The notes under the pieces: generated by a model
Database searches by the model: none
Told to the model about the DNA's origin: nothing
What the model saw: only the letters and a program-made list of their open reading frames with translations
In this document: one piece after another, positions 16,216 to 28,900 of the stretch
Layout of the letters: each line of letters starts with the position of its first letter
Position numbering within the stretch: the stretch's first letter is position 1
Program-made: the position numbers and the translations under genes
Assembly: GCA_051294375.1 (NCBI GenBank)
Contig: CM119263.1
Location: 7,550,635 to 7,614,634 of the forward strand
Direction: 5' to 3'
Length of the DNA stretch: 64,000 nucleotides
Source of the DNA: Paraspadella gotoi
Lineage: Eukaryota; Chaetognatha

Positions 16216-16879
16216 GTTGAAAAGGGGTTTTCATAACTCGGGAAGCGTGAAATTTCAATCTTTGAGTGAATTAAAAAAAAGGAAATCACGTGACTTTTAG
16301 CTCATTTCTCATCCGAGAGTAAAAAGAAACCAATTTAAAATTTATCGATTTATAACTAATAACTAATATCATTCCTTAAAATTTTAAATGAAATAAGGTT
16401 TTACAATTTTTAAACAACATAATGTAATGCATTTAAAAAATCATCTGATTCAGAAAGAAAGGGACGATTAAGAAAGGTTGTCTTATTATCATTTGGGTCG
16501 ATAGGAAGAGCGCTGATGGACTGACCGACCAAAAACTAAGAAAAAAAGCTTCTCGTAAGACGACGTTTTTTCTTCACTCTTCCTACGTTGACGCTTGTTC
16601 CTCGATCACGCCCTTCACCTCGGCGATCACGCCACCCTCGCCCCACTTCCTTTTTTTTCGTCTTTGACCACGCCCTCGCTCTTAAAGGGGGTGTGGTGAG
16701 TTTTGTGGTGCTTGAGTCCTGGGGTGCTGGGGTGGGGTCGGACCAGAGAAGAAAGGCTAATAATGAAGTGAAAGGGTTTAAAGGGATGGAAAAGGAAGTG
16801 AGATTAACCAGTGAGGGAAAGAAAGGAGAAAGTTGGTTACGGGAAAGTAAAGAAGAGAAAATAGTGGAGGAGGGGGAGC

Positions 16880-16917
<38 letters not shown>

Positions 16918-16980
16918 CACAAGAGAAGGGAGTCCGAGTCTTCCGGTTGCGTTATTCTCAACGCCTTGGAGAGAAAAGAG

Positions 16981-17012
<32 letters not shown>

Positions 17013-17024
17013 ACAGGGGAAAGG

Positions 17025-17062
<38 letters not shown>

Positions 17063-17676
17063 TAAAAGAGAGAAATACTAGTGGATTTGTACGTTTCTCC
17101 ATGAGGCGACCTTCTCTGGATGAAGGCAGCCTTAAGCTGATAGACTAAAGGCTGAATGAGGAAGACAAGAGAGACTCCAGCACGAAGCTGAAATTGGGAA
17201 AGGGGGAGAAAAGAGAGAGGGAACGTTGAAAAAAATAAAAAGAGGAAAGCGAGAGAAGAAAGGAGCGAGAGGAAAAAAAAAGAAAGGTTGAGGGGTCAGA
17301 ATTTCGCAGCAGTTGGACTTACAAAAGGGTAATTGAGAAATTTTTTTTATTTTTATGGCCGGAAGGTAGTTGGTTTTAATACAATTTGCTGTTATCTTTT
17401 ATTCGCCAAAAAATATTTTCTGTTTTACTTTTAAACGCTCGAAAGTTACGGTAAAACACGGATTTTTTATTTGCATCAAAACTTACTGGCGTTTTTTTTT
17501 TTTAAAGAATTTTTTTTTTCTGATTTTTATCGTTCGTCTCTAATTGATATTTGTATGTCTTTCTATAAGTGTCCATTTGTTTTAAACCGTATTTGCATTT
17601 TACATTCTTTTTTTACATACGTATTGATACAATTTCCAAGCTTAATTTTCTTTTCTGTTTGCCTATTTTTTTCCAG
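15927..17676. other. Purine-tract-rich non-coding region
   Basis: Contains (GA)n tracts at about 16120-16215, 16880-16917 and 16980-17062, a (GAC/GAT)n patch at 16035-16065, and CpG/CACCC-type sequence at 16600-16735. An E-box TCACGTGA lies at 16286-16293. No gene with splice or domain support was found. Long Arg/Glu or Ser/Leu frames are repeat artefacts. Confidence 0.5.
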
Positions 17677-17918
17677 ATCTCTTCCTTTTTTTCGGTTCCA
17701 ATTCGTCGAAATTGGATTAGTTCGGACACGCGGCGGTTAAACCTAAAAAAATTTGAATCGAAGGCGATCAATTTGACCGGAAGTGGAAACGCTGCAATTA
17801 ACTGCCCCATTTTTCTTTCTCGGGTTCCACGGGTTCCACGACGCCAGCTGAACCCGTCGACCGCCCTGACTCGCCCCCGGTTTTTTCGGTCCTCGCCCTC
17901 CGACGAAGGAAAAAAAAG
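17677..17918 (+). CDS. Candidate exon with acceptor and donor, unknown
   Basis: A strong acceptor (CCTATTTTTTTCCAG, AG at 17675-17676) and a consensus donor (AAAAG|GTAAGT, GT at 17919-17920) bound 242 bases that are open in one frame for 80 codons. The peptide is basic and Arg/Pro/Ser-rich, with PRVPRRQLNPSTALTRPRFF near its end. Splicing directly to the next candidate exon at 18681 in this frame reaches a stop, so it may be an untranslated 5' exon of gene A or part of another transcript. Confidence 0.35.
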
Positions 17919-18260
17919 GTAAGTTCGAGTGGGTCAAGGGCGATGAATTTCATCCGGGGGATGGGTTTTTATATTTCGTTTTATCGCTGAAGTTTAGGCT
18001 ACTTTATAACTCGGCTCTAACGATGAACATTTTCCGGGTAACCCATCTTTATTTTTTTGGCAGAGGAGAACCTTGCCTTTATCTCTCGCTCTCTCTCTTT
18101 CTTTTTCTCACAAAACTTTATCATTTTCGTCTCGAAGGAAGAAAACAAAAGAAAACGGAATCGCTAAAGCAGGAGAAAAAAAATTCCACGGAATAAATTC
18201 CATTATTTTTGGCAAGGACCACGGGCCACTGTATATCTTCGAGAAGTCGAGGCTGACACT

Positions 18261-18261
<1 letters not shown>

Positions 18262-18320
<59 letters not shown>
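18262..18320. repeat. (GA)n repeat
   Basis: Pure GA run in the interval between two candidate upstream exons. A shorter degenerate GA block follows at 18465-18513. Confidence 0.95.
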
Positions 18321-18323
<3 letters not shown>

Positions 18324-18680
18324 CGGCCTCCAGTCTTTAGGAAATATATTTACTTCTACTGGCTAAGGCAGAGAGACCCGAGTAACCTTCTCTTTCTCTC
18401 GTAGCCAAACGAATGCCATTTTCAAAGAAAAATTGTTCGTTTAAAATAGAGAAGCTCAGGAAAACGAGAGAGAGAGAGATGAGAAGAGAGAGAGAGAGCG
18501 ATGGAGAGAGAGAGAGCGCCTTTTTTGTTTGTTTGTTTAAGTCCGAATGAGAATGCGTGGGAGTGGCCGGATGAAACAAAAACTGCTCTTTTTTTTCGTC
18601 CCTGATGAAAAGCTTGCCGAAGCAACTATATCTAGAGTATCGTTAGGTTTCAAACCGATTTTTATCGTTTATCATTTCAG

Positions 18681-18757
18681 GCCGCTCTGTTTCTCTCTTC
18701 GCGCGGATCGTTTGCTCGCTCTTTGTCACTAGAACGGCAGGAAAGAAGACTTTCGAC
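18681..18757 (+). other. Candidate small upstream exon, 77 bp
   Basis: The acceptor TTTATCATTTCAG ends at 18680 and a donor GTAAGC starts at 18758. The 77 bases between are GC-balanced and open in one frame. It lies about 1.4 kb before the gene A start codon on the same strand, so a 5' UTR exon of gene A is the natural guess. Transcript evidence is absent. Confidence 0.3.
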
Positions 18758-19078
18758 GTAAGCTCTCTACTCTACTCCCCTCTCTCTCTCTCCCCTTTCC
18801 CCGTCCTAATCCCCAGTCTTTGTCTTTCTCCCTTCTGCCTCCAATCGCCGATCGGTTCTCGGTGAACGAGAAAAAGCGCCATCAGTGTTCGAGGAAAATC
18901 GACTCTTGCGTTTTGAAAAAAACAAAAAAGTAAATAAAAAAAAACAAAAAAAAAAACAAAGACCCAAAAAAAGAATTGAAATGAGTGACGGATCTCATTC
19001 GCTTCGCCGTCGTTACTGATTAAAGAGTGAAACAAACTCCGCGTCGAAAAGATAAATAAAAGGTGGGCGTGGGGCGCG

Positions 19079-19111
19079 GTCACGTGATCGAAACGCGACG
19101 AGTCACGTGAT
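19079..19111. promoter_or_regulatory. Paired GTCACGTGAT E-boxes
   Basis: The decamer GTCACGTGAT occurs at 19079-19088 and again at 19102-19111, 23 bases apart centre to centre. It contains the palindromic CACGTG E-box with the flanks favoured by Mitf/TFEB/USF-type bHLH-zipper factors (CLEAR-like). It lies about 1.1 kb upstream of the gene A start codon, just before the MITE. Function is inferred from the motif only. Confidence 0.35.
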
Positions 19112-19237
19112 GTCAGGATCTTCTGTTTTTCTATAGATCCTGGTGGTGTGAATGAGAAATGGAAAAAATCTAATTTTAAACAGAACTTGGAGAATAAAAG
19201 GAAATAAAAGAGATAAAATAAATAAAAAAAATAACTA

Positions 19238-20129
19238 CATGGTGACAATTTTACAAGCGCCGGTAAAAGAACGCTGTCATTTGCAAACCATTGATTATTT
19301 CATTGATTTTAAAAATTAGTTGAGTAGAACATATTAAAATAATTTATGTGTTAAAATTTTATATTGATCAGTTAAGATATGCCTTGATAATGAGTGGAGA
19401 AAGTTGGCTTGTCAAATCGGGTTTTATTTTCCAACTCACTGTTTTTAAATTAAATTTTTTTCTTAACTTTTAGTACTTTTTTAAATAAAGTATTTATTAA
19501 AATATTAACAATATTAATATCCTCAAAAAGCCCTTAAAAATATGAAAAGAATGATATACTTACGAAAGCTCTAACATAAAAAGTGAGCTGCCCAGCCTTG
19601 GGTCAATTCAGAGTGTCAAAAGTGAATTATTGAAAATTTTAAATCTTTTTTAAAAATATATGACCTGTTTAAATTATTATAACATAAAATATTATTATTT
19701 ATATAGTATCATGAAAGAGCCTGAGAAAAAAAGATTTAAGATAGCTAATCACAATTTGATAAATATCATAAATTTACTCTCCAGCTATTGATTTTTGAAA
19801 AGATGTCTCGTTTTTGAGTATCCTAATTAAATTAAAGCTGGGCCGGTAAAATTTTATACTATAGTATTTGTAACTACGTCATTCTCTTTAGATTTGAAAG
19901 GGCTTTCAGAAGATAATAAAATTAATGTTATTTTTTTTTTAAATTTCTTTAGAAAACTTACTGAAAGTAAGAGAAAAAAATTGAATCTAAAAAAAGTGAG
20001 TTGGAAAATGAATCCCGATTTTACAAATTTTAATATGTTCTACTCAACTAATTTTTTAAATCAATGAAATAACCCCTGGTTTGCAAATTACAGCGTTTTT
20101 TTACCGGCGCTTGTAAAATTGTCACCATG
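19238..20129. mobile_element. Foldback MITE, 892 bp, TA target duplication
   Basis: The outer ends are inverted copies beginning CATGGTGACAATTTTACAAG and continuing, with mismatches, for well over 100 bases. After an insertion of about 85 bases in the left arm, homology resumes (AAATCGGG..TTTTCCAACTCACT) and again further in (AGCCCTT..CCGGCCCAGC-like). Almost the whole element is therefore one imperfect palindrome. TA flanks both ends (19236-19237 and 20130-20131), as in Tc1/mariner-type insertions. No transposase frame is present, so it is non-autonomous. It ends 54 bases before the gene A start codon and must lie in its 5' UTR, promoter or an upstream intron. Confidence 0.85.
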
Positions 20130-20183
20130 TATACTCCCCCAAAAAGATGTCGGCGTAGCCGCCTCTAATCGGCTCTCACTCCA

Positions 20184-20967
20184 ATGGACATCGCGATCTC
20201 GAGTCATCGCTTAGCGCACGGCTCCGCGACGAGCCACGGCGCCGCGACGAGCCCCGGCGCCGGGCGCCACGCTCCCGGTACCGGATCCGGCGCCGGCCAG
20301 GGAGCCCCGGTTCCCAACAGCGTCCCTTCCAATCTGCCTCTGCCTCCAGGCGCGATGGCCCAGGGGCCATACCCGGGCTCCGAGCTGGCGTCCCTCGGCC
20401 ACGCCCACTTGAGCGGGCAAGTCGCTCTCATGCGTCAAAGTTCTCAGAGTTCTCCTTTCTCACCCGGCGGCGGTGGCGGTGGTGGTAGCGGGGGCGGAGT
20501 TTCGGGACCAGCAAATTCTTACCTGGGAAACCACCATCCCCTTTTGAACCACCCAGCCCTTCACCACCATCACCATCACTCGAACCACCTTCTCTCGCCC
20601 GTTCTCAACCCCTCCCTTTCTCCTTTCGGGATTCCCTCCTCCCTCGTCGCCCCGGAACCACCTCCTCCTCCCCCTCCCTCCTCCTCCTCCTCCTCCTTCT
20701 CCTCTCCTCCTCCTTCAGCGAGCGCCAACAAAACAGGCGGATCATCACATTCACAAAACAGCAGCCTCGCCGCCGCCGCCGCCTCGCTCTTGGGCCTCGC
20801 GGCGACTCGACCGCCGCCGCAGGAGCAGCGCCCAGCCGCGCCGGGAATTTCCATCCCGGCTGCATCAGCGAGAGAGCCCGTTATGACACCATCCAACCCC
20901 CGACGCCATTTATTACAACGACAGGCCGCGCAATACATTGGCGGTAATGGAGAAATGTCCAGTACCA

Positions 20968-20998
<31 letters not shown>

Positions 20999-22992
20999 CG
21001 TGGATGGACGCGAAATTCCTTACGACGACGCCGCCACCGCCGCGGCCGCCGTCGAGAGACGAAGGCGCGACGCCGAGGACGACGGCGTCTTTTCGGAAAA
21101 AGCGCGCCGGTTTTCGACGTCCGGCGTGGAACGTCCCGACGACCGCCCGTACGCGGGTTCGAACCCCGATCTCTCCACGGGAGAAGACGGTTTCTCGACT
21201 CCAACGCAGATGGTCAAAGGAAGAGGCGTGGAGGTTATTACCTCGCGCGCGACCGACGTTTTTTCCGAGGTACCGCCGCAGCGGCGGCCGCCTCCGTCGC
21301 CGCCGCAGCCGCGGCGACAGCAGAGTTTTTATAGCGTCGAAGGAGGGAGGAATCTGGGAGTCGCCGCAGACGCCTCCCCCTCTCCTCCGTCCATGGGCTC
21401 CCGTCGTCATCCCCACGCGCAACGGAATCATCATTCTCATCATTATTCCTATGAGAAGCCGACTATTGCATCCACGAAACCAGCGTTGGGAGGAGGAGGA
21501 GGAGGAGGAGGAAACGGAGGAGGAGGAGCGGAATTCGCGAGAGGAGGAGGAGGAGGAGGAGGAGGAGTCTCGCCGCGTTCGGGAGGAGGGGGAAGAGAGG
21601 AGGAGCGGGCATCAGCTGCTGCCTCGACGTCGTCCACTATTGCGATAACAACGCAGAACGACAAATACGAAAGTACATCGTCGTTCTCATCGTCGTCGTC
21701 GTCGTCGGCACGGGCAGAGGATTTCCTTTCCACTTTATGCTCGTCGTTTTCTTCTTCCGTCGCCGTCCCCTCCTCCTCATCCTCCTCCTCCTCATCTTCC
21801 ATCGTCTCTTCTTTTCAAAACCATCATTCCATCACAAGCGTCGCTCCGCGTTTCTCTGCCAGGTCGACGGACGTCTGTCAGTTACAACCAACGCAAAACC
21901 CACTGCAACGACAACGACCGCAACAGCAAATCGAACAAGAACAGCAACTACTCCAGCAACGAACGATACGTCCAAAGCCTCCGCGTCATTCCCGTCACCC
22001 GCGACTCGACGATGCGTACGGTTCCGGCGCGCCCATCGACGAAACCTTCGCGAATAACGGCGTCCTCGGCGCCACGCCTCTGACGTTTCCGGTCGACGCA
22101 GGCGGGATCGGCTCGGGTCGGCCACGAGGCGGCGTCGGGATTTACGACGCCGGTGATGAGAACAGCGCCGAGTCGAGCCAAGTAACGGCGCTCGGCAGAA
22201 ACGTCGACGCCGGTTTCGCGGACTCGGACGAGACTCGAATCGCCGGAGACGATCGCGACGAAGAGGAGGACGACGTCGACGAATCTCGCCAGAAGATCGA
22301 AACGCGAAACCATAACAATAATAACAACAACGACCATTGCAGCAACGACAAAAACGTCGAAGCCACCGACACTTACCCCGAGAACCTCACCTTCGAGGCG
22401 ACGACGCTCTCCGCGACCACGCCTTCCGCCGACGCTTCTTCGATCGGCTGGGACGCTCGAACCCTCGCCGCCTCCGCCCAAGACGCCGCCGTCGACGCCG
22501 GACTAAACCCACACCGCTCGGCGGCGTCGTTCGGACGTCTCGAGACCCCGTTTCTACACCGCCGGGTCGGAGGCGCAGCGACGCCGTATTTCGACGAAGC
22601 CGGCGGGGAGATCCAAAGCCGCGGAGTCGCCGACGGGGTCGTCGACGGTTTCCGGAGGCGAAATCCCTCGTCCGCTGGCGACGCCGCCGCCGCCGAGGAC
22701 TCCTTCATGAACGCTGGCGTTGCGTCGCGTCAAGAGTTGCGTCTTCGACTAGCCGACGCCGCGGCCGCCGGCGCCCCCGACACACATGACTCGGGCGCCG
22801 TAGACGATTCAAAAGGCGCCGCGTCCTCGAATTTTCCGCGCGCGGTTGGCGGCGTCGATGCGCGGTCGCGCGTCGCGCGCGGTGACGCCAGCGCCGACGC
22901 CAGAGCCTCCGACGGAACGCCGAGCGACGAAGGATCCTCGTCCGAGGAGGGTGACTTCATTTCCGGAACTTACCACGGCGCCACGATTCAAG
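20184..22992 (+). CDS. Gene A exon 1: disordered N-terminus
   Basis: Encodes 936 codons plus one base. It has no domain I recognise. Homopolymers and near-homopolymers are Gly (about 20470-20500, 20970-20995 and 21490-21570), Ser (20685-20705 and 21680-21800), Pro (20660-20680), Ala (20770-20790), His (20562-20582), Gln (21900-21960) and Asn (22310-22330). The exon is strongly GC and CpG rich, unlike the AT-rich exon 5, and in-frame stops are absent over 2.8 kb. The donor is CAAG|GTTCGC at 22993, which is weak at +3 to +6. Reading through it adds about 30 unrelated codons and a stop at 23082-23084, so a short intron-retained isoform is possible. Confidence 0.85.
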
Positions 22993-25900
22993 GTTCGCGG
23001 GGTGGGTGGGGGGTTCTGATGAATCCAGGCTTGGTAGCTTGGGAACGATGCCTCGTTCGTTCCCTTTTCTCATTTTTTTTATAGTTAAATTAGAACATTT
23101 AACATAAAAAATAACGTTAGTATTACACATAAAAATTTCGACCATTGTCCAAATTCTTGTTAAAAGAAAATATTTTTAAATTTTCTTCTTTTTTTTTTAG
23201 ATTTTCTTTCTTTCTTTTTCCTTTGTACTCTAACTTCGGTTCCCTTTTTTTTTCTCTGTCATCTCAACTTATTTTTCTTTCTTACTTTATTAAATTTTAT
23301 AAAGGTTATGAAAACAATAATTTATTATATGAAATGTAATATTGCGAGTGCTTCGAGAATTAATGATGAAAATATTGAAAAATTTAATCATGTAATGTAA
23401 TGTGAGAATTTTTTAACGAAACATTGACAATAAGCATTGAAAAATAAAAATGAAATTTCAATTACTTTTCGCAGACGAAAATTAGGAAGAATAGAAGACT
23501 TAATTTTTTTGTATATGTCAAACGAGATGACATGATATGATATTTTTTTTAAATTTTTCAAAATACTATCTTTTATTTGTTTTTTTTCTTTCTCATCTTT
23601 TATTTTATTTTCATAAATATTTCTATGTTATGCATTATAGTTGTCAACTATTCATTGTTTCTTATGATTTCGTCGTCCCTTTTGTCATTTTAAAAAATCA
23701 AAAAGAAATATGTCAATATGACAAGGGTTTTGGATTGTCCCTCAAAATCTTAAACTGTAGAAAAATCGCTTATTATATGTATTTTCATATATTTACTTTA
23801 AAAAATCCATCATGAAATCAATGAAAGGTAAATAAAATCGCGAATTAAATCCTTCGAATCAGTTGAATCAATTAAAATAGGCGGTATACGGTTCAAACAA
23901 ACCAGCAAGATAGCGATTAGACAAGTGAAAAAACCGATCGCATAACGACAACTTAAAAACGACTGAATCGACCCCGAGGTCACAAAATACATTTCATACT
24001 TTTCATCGAAGTTTACCCGCTCGTTCGTTCCCTCATAAAACTTACCCTTTCTCCCCGTTCCCACCCAGGTACGGCCAGCCTCGCGGCTCAAGCGGCCGTC
24101 GCCGAAGAGTCGTCGATTCCGCCGCAAAACTTCGTCGCGTCTGACCGACTTCGTCACGACAGCGTCGACGGACAAGAAGGTAAGTTCGACCCGGCAGTTT
24201 GGCGGGAAACGTGCTTCGAAAGAAGTAATGGTTTAAAGGATATGAAAAATGAACTGGAAAGGGTTCAAGGCATGGATAAAGGGATGAGATTTTCTATTAT
24301 TTATGGTCGATAATGAAGATAGGTAATAACTCAAAATTGTTTGAGTTGGCTGGAGCGTTGAGATTGTGAGAGGAAGTGAGGATTTATTTGATTTATGAAT
24401 ATATTTTATAATTGTTGCCTAAATTTAAAAATTTTATAATTAAAAAAGGAGAAAGTTTATAATTTAAAAATCTTTTTTTTTTTCAACTTTTTAAACGAAT
24501 GCTGACTGAACAGACTCGGTCTTACTCCGCGGAGATGGTTATCCAATTAAGTTTCAGTCTCTTTTTGTTGAGAAAAACTAATAAAAACGATGGAACATCT
24601 GTTCCACCTTTAGAAAGACAAAGATTAAAAATAAATTTATTTTATATGTATTTACTGACAATTTTGCGTTATAATTCAGTAAAAAATGCTAAGAACTAAA
24701 TCAAAAGTCAATTTCGATTACGAGGCTGCAAATCAATTATCAATTCCGATATCAAAACAAATTTTCAATCTTTTTATTCTACTCGCATTTATTCTTCGTT
24801 GTTATGTTTATCTCAATTTCTAAATAAATAAATACTTACAAAAATTATGTTCACGATGTTTAGAATAATACGCAAACTTTAACCTATTGTAAAGAAATTT
24901 TAAGGTGAAAAACTGATCATCGCGAAACATATTTTTTTTAAAAATTTGTACAACCAATATAAAATTTTATATTTATCTTTAAAAACCGCGAATGGCATCT
25001 CCGTTTATCTCAACCTGACTAATTCGGCCTTTTTTTTCCCCTCCACAGACGATAACCCCCCTCAACCCAGCAGCCCCACTACGTCTTGCTCCACGTCTTT
25101 CGGGGAAGAGAGGCCCCATGCAGACTCTCCAGATTTTCCGGACTCCCAGATTTTCGGGGGAACCGGCGTCATCGTTTCCAGTTCCGGAGCCAAATCCAGT
25201 CGCCGAAAACAGTCCAAACCCCTCAGAATGTTCAAAAATCGGAATCCCTCTTCGCGAGGTGAGTTGTTCTATTTTTTAATTTATATTTACTGGATGTATA
25301 TATTTAAATATGGCGCTTTAGAAAAAAAATTTTCTTTTTTAATAGATGATTCGATACGAGTTATTGACTATATGCTAGGTCTTCTCTTTAGTTACAAATA
25401 ACGTCATTGTATTTAAATAGGAGTGGTAACTTTTGTTAATAAATTATCTACTGATTTCGTCCAAGAATTCCTCTTCCTTCTTCTTCAAGGATATCAAACT
25501 TTAAAATAGAACGGTTTTTTTTTTTAAGATTTTTTTTCAAGATCAAGACCTCCCCTCTTCTTTTTTCTAATGAAAATAACAATAACCAAATAAGTACGAA
25601 TTTCTCAGTTTAATCCATAATTTTTATCTCAATTTTTTGCAGATGGTGCAGAGACGTCAGTAGCATCCCCCTTCTCGGATATGGAAGGAACTTCAACCAA
25701 AGGTATTGTTATGATACTAAATTTTTTTTTTAACAAAGATTTTAAAAGAACGAATACATTACAAATTCGTTTTTTTACCTTGGTTAATTCGTTTCATTTA
25801 TCTGTTTATCTGTTACAGAAACCCTCAACTTGACCGATCCCGCATCTGTCTATGCTGCTGCCGCAACCGGAGGCCTGAACTTCCCCTCTGAATTCATAGC

Positions 25901-28900
25901 CGCCTCTCTCCGTATTCAAGAACAAAGATCTAAAACCCCTTGCAACACACCCTCCGTTTCTGCCAACAACAATCACTCCAACGGAAAAACATCCCCCGTT
26001 CATTCTCTTTCATACAACAGCGGAGAAGGACGTTTTTCTCCGCCTCCGCCTGTTCTGTCTTCTCAACAGCAACTTTACTCTCATTACGGGTCAAACTTTT
26101 CTACAGAATCTTCTGACAGACAACCACGCATTGGTGCCTCACCCTCTTTTTCTCAACTACACCAGACCGCTTGTATCCAATCCCCCGCTCCTCCTTCCCT
26201 CTCTCCTGCACATAAGTCTCCAGAAATTCCCACCACTCTCTCTCAAAGCCCTTTCACCACGACAACCACTTCAAGCTTGGGATCCGCTCACAACCTTCAG
26301 AACATGCCCGTATATCAACAATCCAGATCTGAATTTGAAAAAAGACAACTGTCAGAAACACATTCAGAAACCAATTACACCTCAACCCATAATTCAGAAG
26401 GCTTGGACATTAGAACGATGGCTACCTCATTCTATCAGCATCAATTAAAGCAAAATAAAGGCGATTTGTATGACAGAGGTATGTCAAGGTCTCCCAAGAC
26501 CAAAACCCCATCGCCAACTCGCTTTTCGCAACATCAAAAAAGTGATGGTGGACGATCCCCACCTCCCTCCATGCAGCTTCATACTGAGGAGGATTTGATG
26601 GCTTGCGTCTTTTGCTCCAAATCCTTTTATTCACATTCAGACCTTGAAAGGCATATTGAAAATAGTCATAGTGGTAACCACAATGTCCCATTTGTCAATT
26701 CAGATGGAGATAATGACATTGACAGTGGAGCAATTCGAGAAGAAAAGAATTTCAAAACCAATTTTTCCTCAAACGCAACAGTTTCTTCTAGTCTGGGAGT
26801 TCTTCAAGATTGGGAAAACCAGCAGAAAGCTGCTTTTTTTATGCGAGAAAAGGATTCATTTACTGCACCCTCGTTGGCATCTACTGCTCAGCCAAATCCA
26901 ATGAAAATACCTTCATCTGAAATTGGAGCAATGAATAAAACAGGCTGTCTGCCATCTAGAGATTGGGACAATGGAAGCCAGCCTCCTAATGAAAGCCCTA
27001 AAAGTCCATCTGTAAAGACTCATTCCACCAGCACTGCTTTCTTCCTTGATAAGAATACGGGTCTGCAGCAACCAAGGGTGGTCGACAGTGCAGGAAATCG
27101 TATTTTTCATCCAGAGGCTTTTTGTGAGCTTTGTAATCGTGAGTTCTGTAACAAGTATTTTTTGAAAACTCATAAAGCAAACAAGCATGGTATTTATGAT
27201 GATGCCCCCACAGGTTTATCTGGCATGAATACATTACCAACAATGGCACCCATGCAAAGCTTGAATTATCCCTCTCAGCCACCTAAACCTCCTCAATCTT
27301 CAGCTATTCCTCTTGATATGTCTAATGTGCAATCTGTTAGTAATACTAGTCCTGTCAGTTCTCCTAATGTATTATCCGCATCACAGCTCCACAAAAGTCC
27401 AGTAAATTCTAAAGCTTTCTCAAGATCTGAGCCCAATCCTCAGTCACCATCAACTGCAGTCCCTTTACCATCTTTTCCTCCCATGCAGCATCTTGTCTCA
27501 TCTTCAGTCAACCAATCTGTAGTTAGCCCCTCAACTTCAACCTCCGCACCAAGCCATAAGTCATTAGGTAACAATGATGCCCTGTCATTAGCTACTTCAT
27601 CTAGTTCCGACACAAAAACAAGTAATCCGTCTATAGTTCCTACTAGTGCTACATCTGGAACCTTCCCAGAGGATTATTGTGAAATATGTCAAAAGACTTT
27701 TTGTAACAAATATTACCTCAAAAAGCATAAGTATGATGTTCATGGTCTTGGGAAACCTAAAGAACCAAAGGAACGTAGTTCCAAAGGAAACAATGCTAAA
27801 AATCTTTCTGGAAAGCTTGGAATTGACCTAAGCTCATCCAGCTTGGACAGATGGAATCCTGGTTTACCACCATTTCCTCCAGGCCTCCCCCCACCATTTC
27901 ATCCAGCTCTTGCTGCACAACTTCTTGGTGCTGATACAGCTGGTCAAGCACAAGCAGCAGCTGCTGCTGCAATGGCTGCTGCAGTAGCTTCTGGAAATCC
28001 ACTGCTACAACATTTTCAAAACGCTTTTCCTCTGTTGCCTCATTTATTACCAAAGCCACCTGTATCATCAATGCTTGAAACACCAACATCCGAAGCATAT
28101 CCTCATACATCTAGTCCTCCACAAGGGGTTATAAACTCAGACACTTTGCCGATGGGCTCTACATCACCTGATCCTATGAGACCGAGGTCCCCGGTATCTC
28201 CTAAAACCCCAGCAATGTTTGAAGGGCAAGATGTTCCAAGACCAGTGTCTCCATTGATCTCAGCTGCTACGAGTTACCAAAACTCAGTCTCAGCCATAAT
28301 AACCTCCACTGTCACAACTACTACTACTACTCATAGTTCAACTAAGCCATTAAAGCTTACTCCAGAGCAAATTAAAAGCCTGGGAATCCTTCATCCTGAT
28401 GCTTATTGTGAGTTGTGTTGTAAAGAGTTTTGCAATAAATATTTCTTGCGTATCCATAAGGCAAATAAGCATGGGATCTATAATGATGAAACTCCTAAGC
28501 GGGCCCTACAACTAAAGAATAGAAGTCAAGCCAATTCCATTCAGCAATTAGCTTTACCAGCTTCAGCTCCCCCTGACTTTCTTCAAAGTTTTGCTCTGAG
28601 CATGTATGGAGCTGAAGAACCTACTAATCTTTCAATGCGAGCAAGTGACCAACGAGAACCAGGAGAAAGAGAATATAAGAATGATGAAGAGCCTGGGGAA
28701 CGTTTGAAGGGACATAATCAAGATTTTGAGGATGCATTTTGTGATATTTGTAACAAAGAGTTTGCAAACAAATACTGGCTTAAAATTCATAATATAAATG
28801 TTCATCATCTGGTAAACACAGATGAGGAAAAAGATTCAAGTAAAAATAAAAGTGATGGTGAATCCAGCAAAAATGAAGTTCCACATGATATGTCATCTTT

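Noticed and set aside
21168-21182. GGGTTCGAACCCC, a match to a tRNA/Pol III B-box, inside gene A exon 1
   Set aside because: No matching A-box, acceptor stem or anticodon arm at the right spacing, and the sequence is in an intact coding frame.
20938-22789. Alternative-frame Arg/Pro/Val-rich frames over gene A exon 1 on both strands
   Set aside because: GC-rich, stop-poor sequence gives long shadow frames. Only the frame that joins through four phase-1 introns to the zinc fingers is supported.
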